58,488 nt of DNA from Thalassotalea mangrovi (lineage in GTDB: Bacteria; Pseudomonadota; Gammaproteobacteria; Enterobacterales; Alteromonadaceae). The translations under genes and the position numbers were made by a program. Under the pieces are notes generated by a model that did not search any database, was not told the origin of the DNA, and worked only from the letters and a program-made list of their open reading frames with translations. The stretch spans positions 1 through 58,488 of the forward strand of contig NZ_SWDB01000023.1 in the NCBI RefSeq assembly GCF_005116735.1, in the 5' to 3' direction. Of the stretch, positions 27,618-37,927 are shown piece by piece (the stretch's first letter is position 1; the number at the start of each line of letters is the position of its first letter).

Positions 27618-27932
27618 TCAGGGAATGAAAATCTGTCGGTTTAAAAAGGTGTAATCCCCCTCGATAGACATTAATGCAATTAACACCAGGATGGCTATCG
27701 GTGGCAAGAACAACACCAGTTTTAACGCCAATGCCTCCCAGTTAACGTGCATAAATACGGAAATAATCAGTCCAGCCTTGAGAAACATAAACAGTAAAAT
27801 CAATCCCCAACGCAAGTAGCCTTGCAGCTGAAAGAAGTCCACCAGGTAGGAAAGGGTGCTTAGCACAAACAACCAGATCCAGACTTTTACGTACAAGCCA
27901 ATAGGGTGCTGTTGCGTATGTTCAGTTGTCAT
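27618..27932 (-). CDS. cytochrome c oxidase subunit IV, bacterial caa3/CyoD type
   Basis: A 104-residue protein with three hydrophobic segments (about residues 13-30, 37-57 and 68-90), containing LRWGLILLFMFLKAGLIISVFMHV split across two of them. The length and topology match prokaryotic subunit IV. It lies between subunit III and SCO1 in the operon. Confidence 0.85.
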   Translation of the reverse strand: MTTEHTQQHPIGLYVKVWIWLFVLSTLSYLVDFFQLQGYLRWGLILLFMFLKAGLIISVFMHVNWEALALKLVLFLPPIAILVLIALMSIEGDYTFLNRQIFIP

Positions 27933-27955
27933 GACTACCTCTTTAAATCATTTCA

Positions 27956-28645
27956 TTACCACAAATAAAAGAACGCAAAAATGAAAACCCAGACCAGATC
28001 GACGAAATGCCAATACAAACCGGCGATTTCAACATTATCGTAGCCTTTATTTTCATAATCACCGCGCCTGACCTTCATTGCTATGTATATCAAATAGATG
28101 ACACCACAGCTGACATGCAGGCCGTGAAATCCAGTAACCATAAAGAAAATGGCCCCGAATTGTTCAGCGCCGAGTGGATTACCCCAGGGGCGTATCCCTT
28201 CGTCGACGATGAGTTTTGTCCATTCAAAAGCCTGCATGCCGACAAACGTCGCCCCGAGTAGAGCCGTTGCCAACATCAGGTAAAAGGTTTTGTTCTTTTG
28301 TTTTCGGTAAGCGAAATTAACCGCCATTGCCATCGTCCCTGAACTGGTGATCAGGATAAATGTCATAATCGCGATTAACACCAGTGGGATATGATGACCA
28401 GCAATGGTCAGTGCGAAGATTTCATCGGACTTGGGCCAGGCTTCTGTAGTCGTTATCCGCACATTCATATAGCTGGTAAGAAAGATGCTGAAAATGAATG
28501 TGTCACTGAGCAAAAAGATCCACATCATCACCTTGCCCCAGGGCATGTGAAACGTTTCTTTTTCGCCAGACCAGTCTTTAACAACAGACTGCCAACCGGA
28601 CGGATCCCGCTTATTATCCACCATATCTTCTACATCTCTAGCCAT
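27956..28645 (-). CDS. cytochrome c oxidase subunit III
   Basis: A 229-residue, five-helix subunit III (heme-copper oxidase type). Seen: MPWGKVMMWIFLLSDTFIFS, the FVGMQAFEWTKLI segment, and the diagnostic MVTGFHGLHVSCGVIYLIYI and GLYWHFVDLVWVFIFAFFYLW near the C-terminus. It is the second of two subunit III genes, separated from the first by about 50 bases. Confidence 0.92.
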   Translation of the reverse strand: MARDVEDMVDNKRDPSGWQSVVKDWSGEKETFHMPWGKVMMWIFLLSDTFIFSIFLTSYMNVRITTTEAWPKSDEIFALTIAGHHIPLVLIAIMTFILITSSGTMAMAVNFAYRKQKNKTFYLMLATALLGATFVGMQAFEWTKLIVDEGIRPWGNPLGAEQFGAIFFMVTGFHGLHVSCGVIYLIYIAMKVRRGDYENKGYDNVEIAGLYWHFVDLVWVFIFAFFYLW

Positions 28646-28698
28646 AATTGCGTACGCTTAAATGCTCAACCGCCACAGACTTTGGTCTGCGTTTTTAT

Positions 28699-29373
28699 TT
28701 ACAAGCCACAAAATTCGGCAATCGCTTTAAATGTCTCGGTTGAACTGGTTAATAAAAAAAATAATACCAGCCACAACAGTAGCAGGTAGTGCCAATAAAT
28801 TCGGGTTAAATCAATTCGCCTGGACATCTTGTCGGACACAGGCTTTAACAGGCACTGGATCAGGGTAACTGTTAAAATCAATACGCCCAGCAACAGGTGC
28901 AATCCATGTAAGCCGGTTAATAAATAGAAAAAGCTGTTTGCCGGATTGGTTTGTAAGTAATATCCCTGGGCCATTAAATTATTCCAAACCGCTAATTGTC
29001 CGGATAAAAACAACATTGAGCTTAGTAGCGTTAACAACAACAGGCTATTCACTTTCCACCTTGGTAGTCGCGAGAAGCGCTTACATAAAATCTGTAAGAT
29101 AATGCTAGCTAGTCCGATATATGCCGTATTGATCCACAATGGCGTTTTGTCGGATAAAGGCAACCATGGTTCACCCGCCAGCGCCTGAAAATCAGTAAAC
29201 TGAGTACGAGAAATAAAGGTGATAAAAAACAACATAAACATCACGCTGATTACAGCTAACAACCATTTTAAAGCGGTGTATCTGGCGAGGGTAATGTCAT
29301 TAGCTTCGCTCAGGGATGTTTGCGTGTCGACCGATTCCCAGGGTTTACTTACCAGTTGCTTGATCACACTCAT
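28699..29373 (-). CDS. second cytochrome c oxidase subunit III-like protein
   Basis: The 224-residue product has five to six helices and shares only the C-terminal signature with canonical subunit III: LLTGLHGLHLLLGVLIL and IYWHYLLLLWLVLFFLL. It overlaps subunit I by four bases. Two adjacent subunit III genes after subunits II and I resemble the CoxMNOP arrangement known from rhizobia, where CoxO and CoxP are both III-like. Confidence 0.85.
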   Translation of the reverse strand: MSVIKQLVSKPWESVDTQTSLSEANDITLARYTALKWLLAVISVMFMLFFITFISRTQFTDFQALAGEPWLPLSDKTPLWINTAYIGLASIILQILCKRFSRLPRWKVNSLLLLTLLSSMLFLSGQLAVWNNLMAQGYYLQTNPANSFFYLLTGLHGLHLLLGVLILTVTLIQCLLKPVSDKMSRRIDLTRIYWHYLLLLWLVLFFLLTSSTETFKAIAEFCGL

Positions 29374-31139
29374 TTTTCGCGCTCCTGCAAATCCGGCTCG
29401 TAAGAATTTTCATCGCCTGTCGATTTAGGCTCATTTTGAGGGATAAAATCCCGAGTATGGCCTGGCACACTGAAGTCATAAGCCCAGCGATATACTACCG
29501 GCAAATTCGGCCCCCAATTGCCATGCTGAGGCGGTGTTTGCGGGGTTTGCCATTCCAATGTCGTACCGCCCCACGGATTTGCCGGTGCCTTTTTACCGTG
29601 TTTCAGGCTCCAAATCAGGTTAAAGATAAAGACCAATTGAACCACCCCGACAATAATTGCAGATACGGTTATGCTGGCGTTTAACGATGCTGCCGATTCA
29701 GACATCAGGGCACTGTCTCCCATGGCAAAATAGCGCCTTGGTACCCCTAAGAATCCAAGGTAATGCATCGGCAGGTAGATCGCATACGTACCCAGGAACG
29801 TTAACCAGAAGTGCCATTTACCCAGGCGATTATTTAAATATCGGCCTGTGATTTTTGGAAACCAATGATAAATAGCCGCATATAGCACCATCACCGGTGA
29901 TACGCCCATTACCATATGGAAATGACCGACCACAAAGTAGGTATCTGAAAGCGGTAAATCAACCACAACATTGCCAAGGAAAAGCCCGGTCAAGCCACCA
30001 TGGGTAAACGTAAAAATAAAACCTATTGCGAATAACATGGGTACGGTCAAGCGAATATTGCCTTGCCATAAGGTTAAGACCCAGTTGTAAACCTTTAATG
30101 CGGTCGGTACGGCAATGATTAGGGTGGTTGTGGCGAAGAAGAATCCAAAGTAAGGATTCATTCCCGACACATACATGTGATGCGCCCATACGACAAAGCT
30201 TAGTCCGCCAATGGCTACGATTGCCCAAACCATCATTCGATAACCGAAAATATTCTTGCGCGCATGCGTTGCGATAACATCAGATACCATGCCAAACGCG
30301 GGCAGGGCAACGATATACACCTCTGGGTGTCCAAAAAACCAGAATAAATGTTGGAACAAAATTGGACTGCCGCCGCCGTAACTGAGGTTTTCGCCCAGGG
30401 ACACGACCGCAGGCATAAAAAATGACGTCGCCAGTGTCTTATCGAGCAACATCATGATGGCACTGACTAATAACGCCGGGAACGCCAGTAAGCCTAAGAT
30501 GGTAGCAACAAAAATCCCCCAAATGCTCAGCGGCATGCGCATCAAGGTCATGCCTTTAGTCCTCGCCTGCAAAATGGTGGTGACATAATTCAGTCCGCCC
30601 ATGGTGAAGGCTATGATAAATACTGCAAGTGATATCAGCATCAGGATAATGCCGGCATCGCCGCCGGGGGTACCGGAAAGGATCGCCTGCGGGGGATATA
30701 AGGTCCAGCCAGCGCCCGATGCGCCGCCAGTGACAAAGAAACTGGCCAATAATATGATCACGCTCAACAAATAGGTCCAGTAGCTGAGCATATTCAGGTA
30801 AGGGAAGACCATATCACGAGCACCTATCATTAACGGGATCAGGTAATTCCCAAATCCTCCCAACAATAATGCGGTAAGCAGGTAAATAACCATTATCATT
30901 CCGTGCATGGTGACAAACTGCAGGTAAGATGCGGGATCAATAAACGAAAACGTATCTGGAAAACCAAGTTGCAAGCGCATTAAACCAGACAATACCAAGG
31001 CGACAAGGCCGACAAAAATCGCCGTTATACCATATTGAATCGCAATGACTTTATGATCCTGGCTCCAGATATATTTGGTGATAAAACTTTTTGGGTGGTG
31101 GCTGTTATCAACCTGATCAGCAATAGCGACGTGGCTCAT
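29370..31139 (-). CDS. cytochrome c oxidase subunit I
   Basis: A 589-residue, 12-helix heme-copper subunit. Heme and CuB ligands are visible: MHGMIMVIYLLTALLLGGFG for the first low-spin heme histidine, FFGHPEVYIVALPAFG with the His-Tyr pair, WAHHMYVSGM with the CuB histidines, and VGHFHMVMGVSPV near residue 390. It forms the oxygen-reducing site in the inner membrane. It overlaps subunit II and the next subunit by four bases each, so translation is coupled. Confidence 0.95.
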   Translation of the reverse strand: MSHVAIADQVDNSHHPKSFITKYIWSQDHKVIAIQYGITAIFVGLVALVLSGLMRLQLGFPDTFSFIDPASYLQFVTMHGMIMVIYLLTALLLGGFGNYLIPLMIGARDMVFPYLNMLSYWTYLLSVIILLASFFVTGGASGAGWTLYPPQAILSGTPGGDAGIILMLISLAVFIIAFTMGGLNYVTTILQARTKGMTLMRMPLSIWGIFVATILGLLAFPALLVSAIMMLLDKTLATSFFMPAVVSLGENLSYGGGSPILFQHLFWFFGHPEVYIVALPAFGMVSDVIATHARKNIFGYRMMVWAIVAIGGLSFVVWAHHMYVSGMNPYFGFFFATTTLIIAVPTALKVYNWVLTLWQGNIRLTVPMLFAIGFIFTFTHGGLTGLFLGNVVVDLPLSDTYFVVGHFHMVMGVSPVMVLYAAIYHWFPKITGRYLNNRLGKWHFWLTFLGTYAIYLPMHYLGFLGVPRRYFAMGDSALMSESAASLNASITVSAIIVGVVQLVFIFNLIWSLKHGKKAPANPWGGTTLEWQTPQTPPQHGNWGPNLPVVYRWAYDFSVPGHTRDFIPQNEPKSTGDENSYEPDLQEREK

Positions 31140-32569
31140 TCAACCTCCTCGTTGCGGGCGGTAAGCTCCGGTTCAGGGAGCGGTTGCGAATTTTGTACCT
31201 GGCTGGACCCGGAGAACGGCAGGGAGCCAATGTAAGCAACAATATTATTCAGGTCCTGCTCGTTTTTAAGGCTTTTCACCATCAGTAACATTTGATTTCC
31301 GAACATATCCTGTGGATGTGCACCACGAACCCGCTCGCTAAAATTCTGTAATTGCCGTTTTAAATACCAGTCGTGTTGGCCCGCCAACCTTGGCGCATTG
31401 AGGGCGTAATTTCCCTGGCCATCACTGCCATGACAAAGGCCACAGTTTTTATATAGGGATTTGCCTTTTTCGATATTGCCCTGAGCAATCGATACCTTGT
31501 TGGGTTTAGGTAATTGTTCAATATAGGCAATTAGGTTTTTAATTTGTTGTTCATCAACCAGGGTCTGGGCAATGGCAGCCATTGGCGCGCCTATCGGGTC
31601 GGAAGATTGATCGCCGCGTATTTTGTGTTTGAAATAAACCAGTTGTCGTTTGATGTACCAGGGGGCGAGGTGACTGATAGCAGGGCCATTTAATGACTCT
31701 ACGCCTTGGCCTTCGCTGCCGTGACAACTCGTGCACATTTGGTATTGTGCCTTGCCGGCGACAAGGTCAGCTTGTTGATGTTGGCGACTGGCTAAAAACG
31801 TAGGTTGTTGCTGTAACCATTGTTCAAAATCAGCTTGTTCTTCTACGACAATACTGCCGCGCATCAGGTAATGGGCTACACCACACAATTCCTGGCAAAA
31901 AATTTCATAGGTTCCGGCTTTTGTTGGTGTAAACCAGAAGTAACTGGTAAGCCCGGGCACCAGGTCCATTTTGACCCGAAACTGTGGGATTGAAAAATTA
32001 TGGAGCACGTCTTTAGAGCGCTGTAATAGCTTAACCGGTTTATTTACCGGTAAATGCAGTTCATTACTGTTGATCAGGATGTCATCGTATCCATTTGGAT
32101 CATCGGCAGATATTCCAAATGGATTATCAACATTGATTAACTGACTATCGGCTTTACCTAAAATACCGTCCTCGCCGGGAAAGCGGTATGTCCAGGACCA
32201 TTGCTGACCAATAACCTCTACTTCATGAGCATCTTCAGGAGGATTAATAAATTCGCTCCAGACCCAAAGTCCTGGTGCTAACATAGCAATAACACCAATC
32301 GTGGTGATTACGCTCAGCCAGATTTCCAGCTTTCGATTCTCTGGCTCATAAGCGGCCTGTTGAGATTTTTTGTAGCGGTACCGGTAAACGCAATAGGCGA
32401 GAAAGACGTTGACCAGAATAAAAACGATACCAGTGACCCAAAAAGTAATATCTATCGTGGTGTCAATAAAGGTCCAGTTTGAGGCAATGGGGGTAAACCA
32501 CCAGGGGCTGACAAAGTGAAAAACAACGGTTAAAACCACCAGAATAAGAATAACGATAGCAATCGCCAT
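31136..32569 (-). CDS. cytochrome c oxidase subunit II fused to two cytochrome c domains
   Basis: A 477-residue fusion. Two N-terminal helices anchor it, then the cupredoxin domain carries the CuA site (HNFSIPQFRVKMDL, then FCQELCGVAHYLMRG). Two heme-binding CXXCH motifs follow: CTSCHGSEGQG around residue 278 and CGLCHGSDGQG around residue 377. The second domain repeats the first closely, including YIKRQLVYFKHKIRGD and YLKRQLQNFSERVRGA, so it is a tandem duplication. This makes the enzyme a diheme caa3-type oxidase that can take electrons from a soluble cytochrome. First gene of the operon. Confidence 0.94.
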   Translation of the reverse strand: MAIAIVILILVVLTVVFHFVSPWWFTPIASNWTFIDTTIDITFWVTGIVFILVNVFLAYCVYRYRYKKSQQAAYEPENRKLEIWLSVITTIGVIAMLAPGLWVWSEFINPPEDAHEVEVIGQQWSWTYRFPGEDGILGKADSQLINVDNPFGISADDPNGYDDILINSNELHLPVNKPVKLLQRSKDVLHNFSIPQFRVKMDLVPGLTSYFWFTPTKAGTYEIFCQELCGVAHYLMRGSIVVEEQADFEQWLQQQPTFLASRQHQQADLVAGKAQYQMCTSCHGSEGQGVESLNGPAISHLAPWYIKRQLVYFKHKIRGDQSSDPIGAPMAAIAQTLVDEQQIKNLIAYIEQLPKPNKVSIAQGNIEKGKSLYKNCGLCHGSDGQGNYALNAPRLAGQHDWYLKRQLQNFSERVRGAHPQDMFGNQMLLMVKSLKNEQDLNNIVAYIGSLPFSGSSQVQNSQPLPEPELTARNEEVE

Positions 32570-32756
32570 TAGAACTACCCATTTCGTTTTCGTGCAACGA
32601 CACTGTTTCTAACAATTCCTGATGCCCAGTATCTTAGGCGTACTGTCAGTGAATCATATTTACTAAAACGACACGAAATACGGCGTTCACACGCTTCCTT
32701 GCCAATGTTAACCTTAGAACAAATTGTGATATTTGCGAATAAGTTAGCGTACTTTT

Positions 32757-33314
32757 TTACGGCATGGTTTTCATAAATTGACGGAACTTTTCCTGGCTTC
32801 GCACCACCCAGCCTGGTGTCCCTTCACCTTTGCCTTCAATGATCAGGTTTGGGTGTTTCTTAACGACCTTCATCAGTTCTGATTCTTGTTCATTATCGAT
32901 ATCAACGAAAAAAATGTGTTTGCCTTGTTTAAGGAGTCCTTGAAAGCGTTCGAATTCGACATTGGGCTTTTGAATACCGATAAAACCACCTTCCCAGGTA
33001 CAAAATCCCAGTACAACTATGGCAAGAAAGATAAAGGGAATCCAACCCGCAGCGGACTGATACCAGTCGAAGAAATAGGCGCAGAGTAAAACGAGAATTG
33101 CTCCGATGGCGCCGACTATGGCACCGACTTCGGTAGAATGGACAACGTCTTTTTTCAGAACGGACTCGACTTCATGCAAATGTCGTCGTTGTACCGCTCC
33201 ATCATTTTCGCTCAATACGTGGATTTGCGGCAGAGAGAATCCTTTAGCCAGTAATTCAGACTCCAGACGAGCCAGATCGTCCAAATCATCGCTAAGGTAA
33301 TAGTGACGAATCAT
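32757..33314 (-). CDS. membrane protein of unknown function with soluble ends
   Basis: ATG 33314 has AGGAGG six bases upstream. The 185-residue product has a soluble N-terminus (LARLESELLAKGFSLPQIHV), a glycine-rich hydrophobic pair of helices (VGAIVGAIGAILVLLCAYF and WIPFIFLAIVVLGF) and a charged C-terminus. The layout is like DUF1269-type general stress membrane proteins, but I cannot confirm the family. Monocistronic, upstream of the oxidase operon on the same strand with about 190 bases between. Confidence 0.65.
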   Translation of the reverse strand: MIRHYYLSDDLDDLARLESELLAKGFSLPQIHVLSENDGAVQRRHLHEVESVLKKDVVHSTEVGAIVGAIGAILVLLCAYFFDWYQSAAGWIPFIFLAIVVLGFCTWEGGFIGIQKPNVEFERFQGLLKQGKHIFFVDIDNEQESELMKVVKKHPNLIIEGKGEGTPGWVVRSQEKFRQFMKTMP

Positions 33315-33505
33315 CTTATCCTCCTTTCAGGCTAACAAAGTAACGCTTTGGCAAGCATGAGCCTCGCCTCCAATCTAAGCCAAGTGCTGTATTGCGCTGA
33401 TTAAATTGGTAAAACAGACTTAGTCGTAATTGATATCAGTATAGCAGTGGATGAAAAAGGGGTTTAAAAACAGTAAGTACTGTCATTTTCTAAGGTGAGA
33501 AACAA

Positions 33506-33531
33506 CAAAGGCCCGCGATTGCGAGCCTTTG
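33506..33531 (-). terminator. terminator after tRNA-Pro
   Basis: CAAAGGC (33506-33512) pairs with GCCTTTG (33525-33531), with inner CGC/GCG around GATT and one mismatch. It lies just beyond the tRNA-Pro 3' end on the minus strand, followed by a T-rich TTGTTGTTTC. Confidence 0.75.
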
Positions 33532-33540
33532 TATAAGGTA

Positions 33541-33617
33541 TGGTCGGAGTGGCAGGACTTGAACCTGCGACCTCACGTCCCCCAGACGCACGCGCTACCA
33601 GACTGCGCTACACCCCG
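33541..33617 (-). tRNA. proL: tRNA-Pro (anticodon GGG)
   Basis: On the minus strand the 77-nt gene starts CGGGGTGTAGCGCAG and ends with encoded CCA. D-arm GCGC/GCGC, anticodon loop CTGGGGG with anticodon GGG, T-arm GCAGG-TTCAAGT-CCTGC and the acceptor pairs all form. In E. coli the GGG proline tRNA (proL) also lies next to yejM, so the neighbourhood is conserved. Confidence 0.96.
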
Positions 33618-33715
33618 ATGGATAAATCAAGCGGTTAACCCGGCTCGATTGCTTAGGTATGTTAATGGAATTCGATTTGAATGCAATCATTAAATTCAGT
33701 ATTTAGTGCAACCGA

Positions 33716-35392
33716 TTATTTATTATTCAGTTCGTTACGTTTACTGAACTGATTGATGAATTTAACCCCTTCAATCAGGCGAGGAATATCATCCGCATCG
33801 GACAACACCGTATCAAGTTGACTGGAGTAGGATTCAAAATTTCCTTTCTGATCGACGAATACGGTTTTGTCTTTTTGGAAAATCACTATGCCATCAGACA
33901 GGGTGTTCGCCAGTACCCGATCGATCGGTAAGTCAAACAGATCACGGCCACTTGCATAGGCATCGTAGGGAAGTTCACAATTTAGCCAACGTCGCATTAA
34001 CGTCGGTTGGATATCCATATGTGATGCTAGCTCGGTAATTGAGTTTTTCTTTTGCTCGGGCCAGATAATTACGCCAGGTTTGGAAATAAATCGCGACTCT
34101 TTTATTTTATTACCCAGCGAACTTACCACAATAATATCCTTATTTTGTTTTTGCTCCTGAGCCAGTAATAGCGCATCGCTAAATAATGAGAACTGATAAT
34201 CTCCCGGTTCAGCAAAATAAAACACGTATAAGCCGGTAGGTAAATTGTTTAATTTTTGGGCCGTTACAAACGGGGAAATATCAGCAAAATAACGGGTTTG
34301 GGCAAATAAATCACTGAGCCAGACAGGCAGGGTTTGCACTTCGTCGCCGATGATCGCTAAAGATCGGTTAAGTTCCTGATTGGCCAAAGCCTGGAATAAT
34401 ACCGGTGCCTGTTGCTGTTTTAAAATACCTTCCTGGTATACGGTTGGCAGACTATACAGTAAATTAAACCAGGCATCGTTGGTTGTTGAGGCATCAACCT
34501 GATTGGTAACCAATTGTCCACCATCGACAGAGCGACGCAACAACCGCTTACTCTGTTTGGATGTCAATGGCGAGTCATTCAACAGAATAAACACTGACTG
34601 CGTCGGCGCCGCCGGTGATTGGCATTGGCTGTCCACTTTTGGGTATTGAGGAACCTTGACACTGAACGACATCGGCTGATTCAAGGTGTTAATGTAACCT
34701 TCCTTATTCACCAGTCCATACTTTGTCAACAGGGTCTTGGCCGTTGTTGGATACGACAATGGCAGCATGTTATCTTGTTTTAACACACTGTACTGCAAGC
34801 GGGCGTCAGCCCAGATATGAGTAACATGGCTAATGAAGAACGAGGTAATCCACACTAAGGTAAAATAGCGTCCAAACGCCTTTTGCTGCAGTTGCTTCAG
34901 ATGTTTCCAGGCATAATTACTTATGATCAGTTCAAAGGCAAGAATGACCAACAGCGAAACACCGACGATCCAGTAAAAGGGCACCTGATAATCACGAAAC
35001 TGCTCTTTTAACAGACTTAGGATTTTGCCACTGGAATCCAGATTGAGATGATAACCCAACTGGCTATAACTAATACTGTCGATGACCAGTAAGGTTAGAA
35101 CCAGGGTAAAAATGATTGATGCCGCACCGCGGATAAACCGAATTCTTGGAAACAATAAGGTCAGCGGGAATACCAGCAACACAAAGCCAAGAAAGGTCAG
35201 GAACGCCATGTGGCTGATCCAGGTAGTCAACATATACACGCTGGCGACAAAACCATCGGGCATACCTTCAACGACCAGATAGCTGACCGCAATCGCTATC
35301 GCCGCAATGATATTAAAAAACGTAAACCAGTGGCCCCAGCTGATTAACTGCAACAGGCGTTTACTGTAGGTTGAATTATTTGTGCTGACCAT
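33716..35392 (-). CDS. yejM: YejM/PbgA-type inner-membrane protein with periplasmic sulfatase-like domain
   Basis: The 558-residue protein has five N-terminal membrane segments (residues about 20-190) and a large periplasmic domain. The order and the linkage to yejL and yejK match E. coli YejM (PbgA/LapC), which controls LpxC stability and lipopolysaccharide level by binding LPS. The sulfatase-fold part is recognisable (QSVFILLNDSP..., DAWFNLLYSLPTVYQEGIL) but lacks an obvious metal site, as expected for this non-enzymatic family. Second gene after yejL; 27 bases separate them. Confidence 0.9.
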   Translation of the reverse strand: MVSTNNSTYSKRLLQLISWGHWFTFFNIIAAIAIAVSYLVVEGMPDGFVASVYMLTTWISHMAFLTFLGFVLLVFPLTLLFPRIRFIRGAASIIFTLVLTLLVIDSISYSQLGYHLNLDSSGKILSLLKEQFRDYQVPFYWIVGVSLLVILAFELIISNYAWKHLKQLQQKAFGRYFTLVWITSFFISHVTHIWADARLQYSVLKQDNMLPLSYPTTAKTLLTKYGLVNKEGYINTLNQPMSFSVKVPQYPKVDSQCQSPAAPTQSVFILLNDSPLTSKQSKRLLRRSVDGGQLVTNQVDASTTNDAWFNLLYSLPTVYQEGILKQQQAPVLFQALANQELNRSLAIIGDEVQTLPVWLSDLFAQTRYFADISPFVTAQKLNNLPTGLYVFYFAEPGDYQFSLFSDALLLAQEQKQNKDIIVVSSLGNKIKESRFISKPGVIIWPEQKKNSITELASHMDIQPTLMRRWLNCELPYDAYASGRDLFDLPIDRVLANTLSDGIVIFQKDKTVFVDQKGNFESYSSQLDTVLSDADDIPRLIEGVKFINQFSKRNELNNK

Positions 35393-35419
35393 ATTGGCAG
35401 AATCTTTTTATTATTATTG

Positions 35420-35635
35420 TTATTTTTTAACAGATTGGGTCAAAGCCTGACAGAAGTTTTTGACCATGGCTTCGCGTTTTTGTTCAGGTACCTGATTGTT
35501 AATAATGCCAGACAGGGTATTACCCAGGCACATTAAGGCTAAATCCGTAGACACTTCCTCGTCTACCAGAGTGTCTAGCAGACTTTGGACAATTTTTTCT
35601 ACACGTTCGTTCGAATACTTAGATACAATAGGCAT
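35420..35635 (-). CDS. yejL: YejL family protein (UPF0352)
   Basis: A 71-residue helical protein ([20 protein letters not shown], then [15 protein letters not shown]) of the usual YejL length. Function unknown in any organism; it is always found next to yejM and divergent from yejK, as here. Confidence 0.93.
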   Translation of the reverse strand: MPIVSKYSNERVEKIVQSLLDTLVDEEVSTDLALMCLGNTLSGIINNQVPEQKREAMVKNFCQALTQSVKK

Positions 35636-35713
35636 TATTTTATAAAAACCGATGAATTTGAAAATTAATTTTAGTTTATCAAAAGCTTCTTCAAGATAAA
35701 ACTGAACCTGATT

Positions 35714-36751
35714 ATGAGTTTAATTATTAATAAAATCGATTTGCGCTTTGTTGCAAAGCCTGAAAATGAACCTCAGGTAACTATTACCACCGGTGACGCT
35801 CCTGTTGCTATTACGCCTAAAATCAATGCCTTCATTGAAGATCTACATAGCATCTACAACGCAAAGGGCTCAAAAGCCTATGGTGGTTTTAAGGCCAACC
35901 AGGAAGGGATGGAGCTGGCGCCATTTCATCACAGTTTTGATGATTATTTAAATGAACAGCTGGAATTTTCGGAATTTTGTAACCGAATCAGCAAAGGCCT
36001 GGCTGCGGAACTGGAAAAATACGATCTTGCAGAAACCGGTTATTTGCTGACCTGTCACTATGAAATGCTGTCGGGTCGTTATTTACTGGTCGCTATGTTA
36101 CCAGTCACCGAGCATTTTTATGTGGATGGCGAACTAAACATTTCCTCGGATCAGCATATCGACAGTTCTAAGTTACAACTTGCTGTCAGAATTGACTTAT
36201 TTGACTATGCCGACAATCCGGACAAGTCACGTTACATTTCGTTTATCAAAGGTCGTGCCGGTCGCAAAGTGGCTGATTTCTTCCTCGACTTTTTAGGCTG
36301 CGAAGAAGGTATCGATGCGAAACAACAAAGTCAGGTTCTTATCCATGCGGTTGAAGAATTTGTTAACGTCCAGCAATTAAATGCTGAAGAGAAACAACAG
36401 ACCCGTAAAGAAATGCTGAGTTACTGTAAAGAACAGCAAGCGTTAGGAAAGGACGTGCAACTGCAGGAATTATCCGAGTCCTTACCCAATGAAGATAATG
36501 GCGATGCGTTTTATCAGTTTTGCAAGCAAAATGATTACCCTCTGGAAGAGTCGTTTCCGCACGATCAGGCAACGATTAATAAAGCCACTAAATATTCCGG
36601 CTATGGTGCCGGCATCAGTATCAGCTTCGAACGTAGTCACTTTGGCCAGGATGTAGTGTATAATCCGGAAAATGAATCGTTGACGATTTATCGCGTACCA
36701 CCAAATTTAAAAGATCAATTATTAAAACTGCTATCCAGTAATGATGAATGA
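35714..36751 (+). CDS. yejK: nucleoid-associated protein YejK (NdpA)
   Basis: A 345-residue YejK/NdpA protein: starts [14 protein letters not shown], contains [20 protein letters not shown] and [20 protein letters not shown], and ends with the [19 protein letters not shown] region. In E. coli it is a nucleoid-bound protein. Divergent from yejL-yejM across 78 bases, the same layout as in enterics. Confidence 0.93.
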   Translation: MSLIINKIDLRFVAKPENEPQVTITTGDAPVAITPKINAFIEDLHSIYNAKGSKAYGGFKANQEGMELAPFHHSFDDYLNEQLEFSEFCNRISKGLAAELEKYDLAETGYLLTCHYEMLSGRYLLVAMLPVTEHFYVDGELNISSDQHIDSSKLQLAVRIDLFDYADNPDKSRYISFIKGRAGRKVADFFLDFLGCEEGIDAKQQSQVLIHAVEEFVNVQQLNAEEKQQTRKEMLSYCKEQQALGKDVQLQELSESLPNEDNGDAFYQFCKQNDYPLEESFPHDQATINKATKYSGYGAGISISFERSHFGQDVVYNPENESLTIYRVPPNLKDQLLKLLSSNDE

Positions 36752-36876
36752 TCGAATACAGGCGCAATAGCTGACTTAACGATAGTTAACCAAGGTTGAT
36801 TTGTCGGTGCCATAACATTGCTGTTGCAGGCATCGAATAAACAGCTACAAGTAATTTACAGAACACGGAATTTTCA

Positions 36877-37908
36877 ATGACGACTCTTACTATTACCCGC
36901 CCGGATGACTGGCATGTGCATTTACGAGACGGTGAAGTCCTGACCGATACGGTCAGAGATATCGGCCGCTATTTCGGTCGCGCTATCGTAATGCCGAACC
37001 TGGTGCCTCCGGTAATGAACACCGATCAGGCCATTGCTTATTACGAACGCATTCAGGCAGTCAATACGTCAGACAGTTTCGAGCCGTTAATGGTGTTGTA
37101 TCTTACCGATAATACCACTAGTGAAGACATTCGCCAGGCCAAAGCCTCCGGCAAAGTGTTTGCCGCCAAGCTATATCCAGCCGGTGCTACAACCAATTCT
37201 GCATCTGGTGTTACTGATATTAAAAATATCTATTCGGTATTAGAAACCATGCAGGAAGAAGACTTACCTTTATTACTTCATGGTGAAGTCACTGACAGTC
37301 ACATCGATATTTTTGACCGCGAAAAGGAATATATTGAGCGTATTTTAAAGCCAGTCGTAGCTAAGTTCCCAACATTACGTATTGTACTGGAACATATCAC
37401 GACTAAAGATGCGGTTGATTTTGTTAATCAGGCAGGTGCCAATGTCGCGGCAACGATTACCGCTCATCACTTATTATTCAACCGCAACCATATGTTGGTC
37501 GGTGGTATTCGTCCACATTATTTCTGTTTGCCTGTACTTAAGCGCAACATTCATCAACAGGCGCTAATTGAGGCGGCAACCAGTGGCAGTCCAAAATTCT
37601 TCCTGGGCACCGACTCTGCGCCACACACTAAGGAAGCAAAAGAAAGTGCCTGTGGATGTGCCGGTTCCTATACCGCACATGCAGCAATTGAATTGTATGC
37701 TGAAGTGTTCGAACAGGAAAATGCGCTCGATAAACTTGAAGGCTTTGCCAGCTTCCATGGCCCTGATTTTTATAAATTACCACGCCATACTGATACCATC
37801 ACCCTGGTAAAAGAATCCTGGTCGGTTCCAAAAACCATGCCGTTTGGCAGCGATACCGTGGTTCCTATCCGTGCGGGTGAAGATATTCAATGGCAAGTGA
37901 AAGCTTAA
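36877..37908 (+). CDS. pyrC: dihydroorotase
   Basis: A 343-residue class II dihydroorotase. Seen: [15 protein letters not shown] with the HxH zinc ligands, the carbamylated lysine in [30 protein letters not shown] with a further histidine, and the aspartate in [16 protein letters not shown]. It closes carbamoyl-aspartate to dihydroorotate in pyrimidine synthesis. A gene for a pterin-synthase homologue follows within 20 bases. Confidence 0.96.
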   Translation: MTTLTITRPDDWHVHLRDGEVLTDTVRDIGRYFGRAIVMPNLVPPVMNTDQAIAYYERIQAVNTSDSFEPLMVLYLTDNTTSEDIRQAKASGKVFAAKLYPAGATTNSASGVTDIKNIYSVLETMQEEDLPLLLHGEVTDSHIDIFDREKEYIERILKPVVAKFPTLRIVLEHITTKDAVDFVNQAGANVAATITAHHLLFNRNHMLVGGIRPHYFCLPVLKRNIHQQALIEAATSGSPKFFLGTDSAPHTKEAKESACGCAGSYTAHAAIELYAEVFEQENALDKLEGFASFHGPDFYKLPRHTDTITLVKESWSVPKTMPFGSDTVVPIRAGEDIQWQVKA

Positions 37909-37927
37909 TTTCCGGATAGGTTGATTA

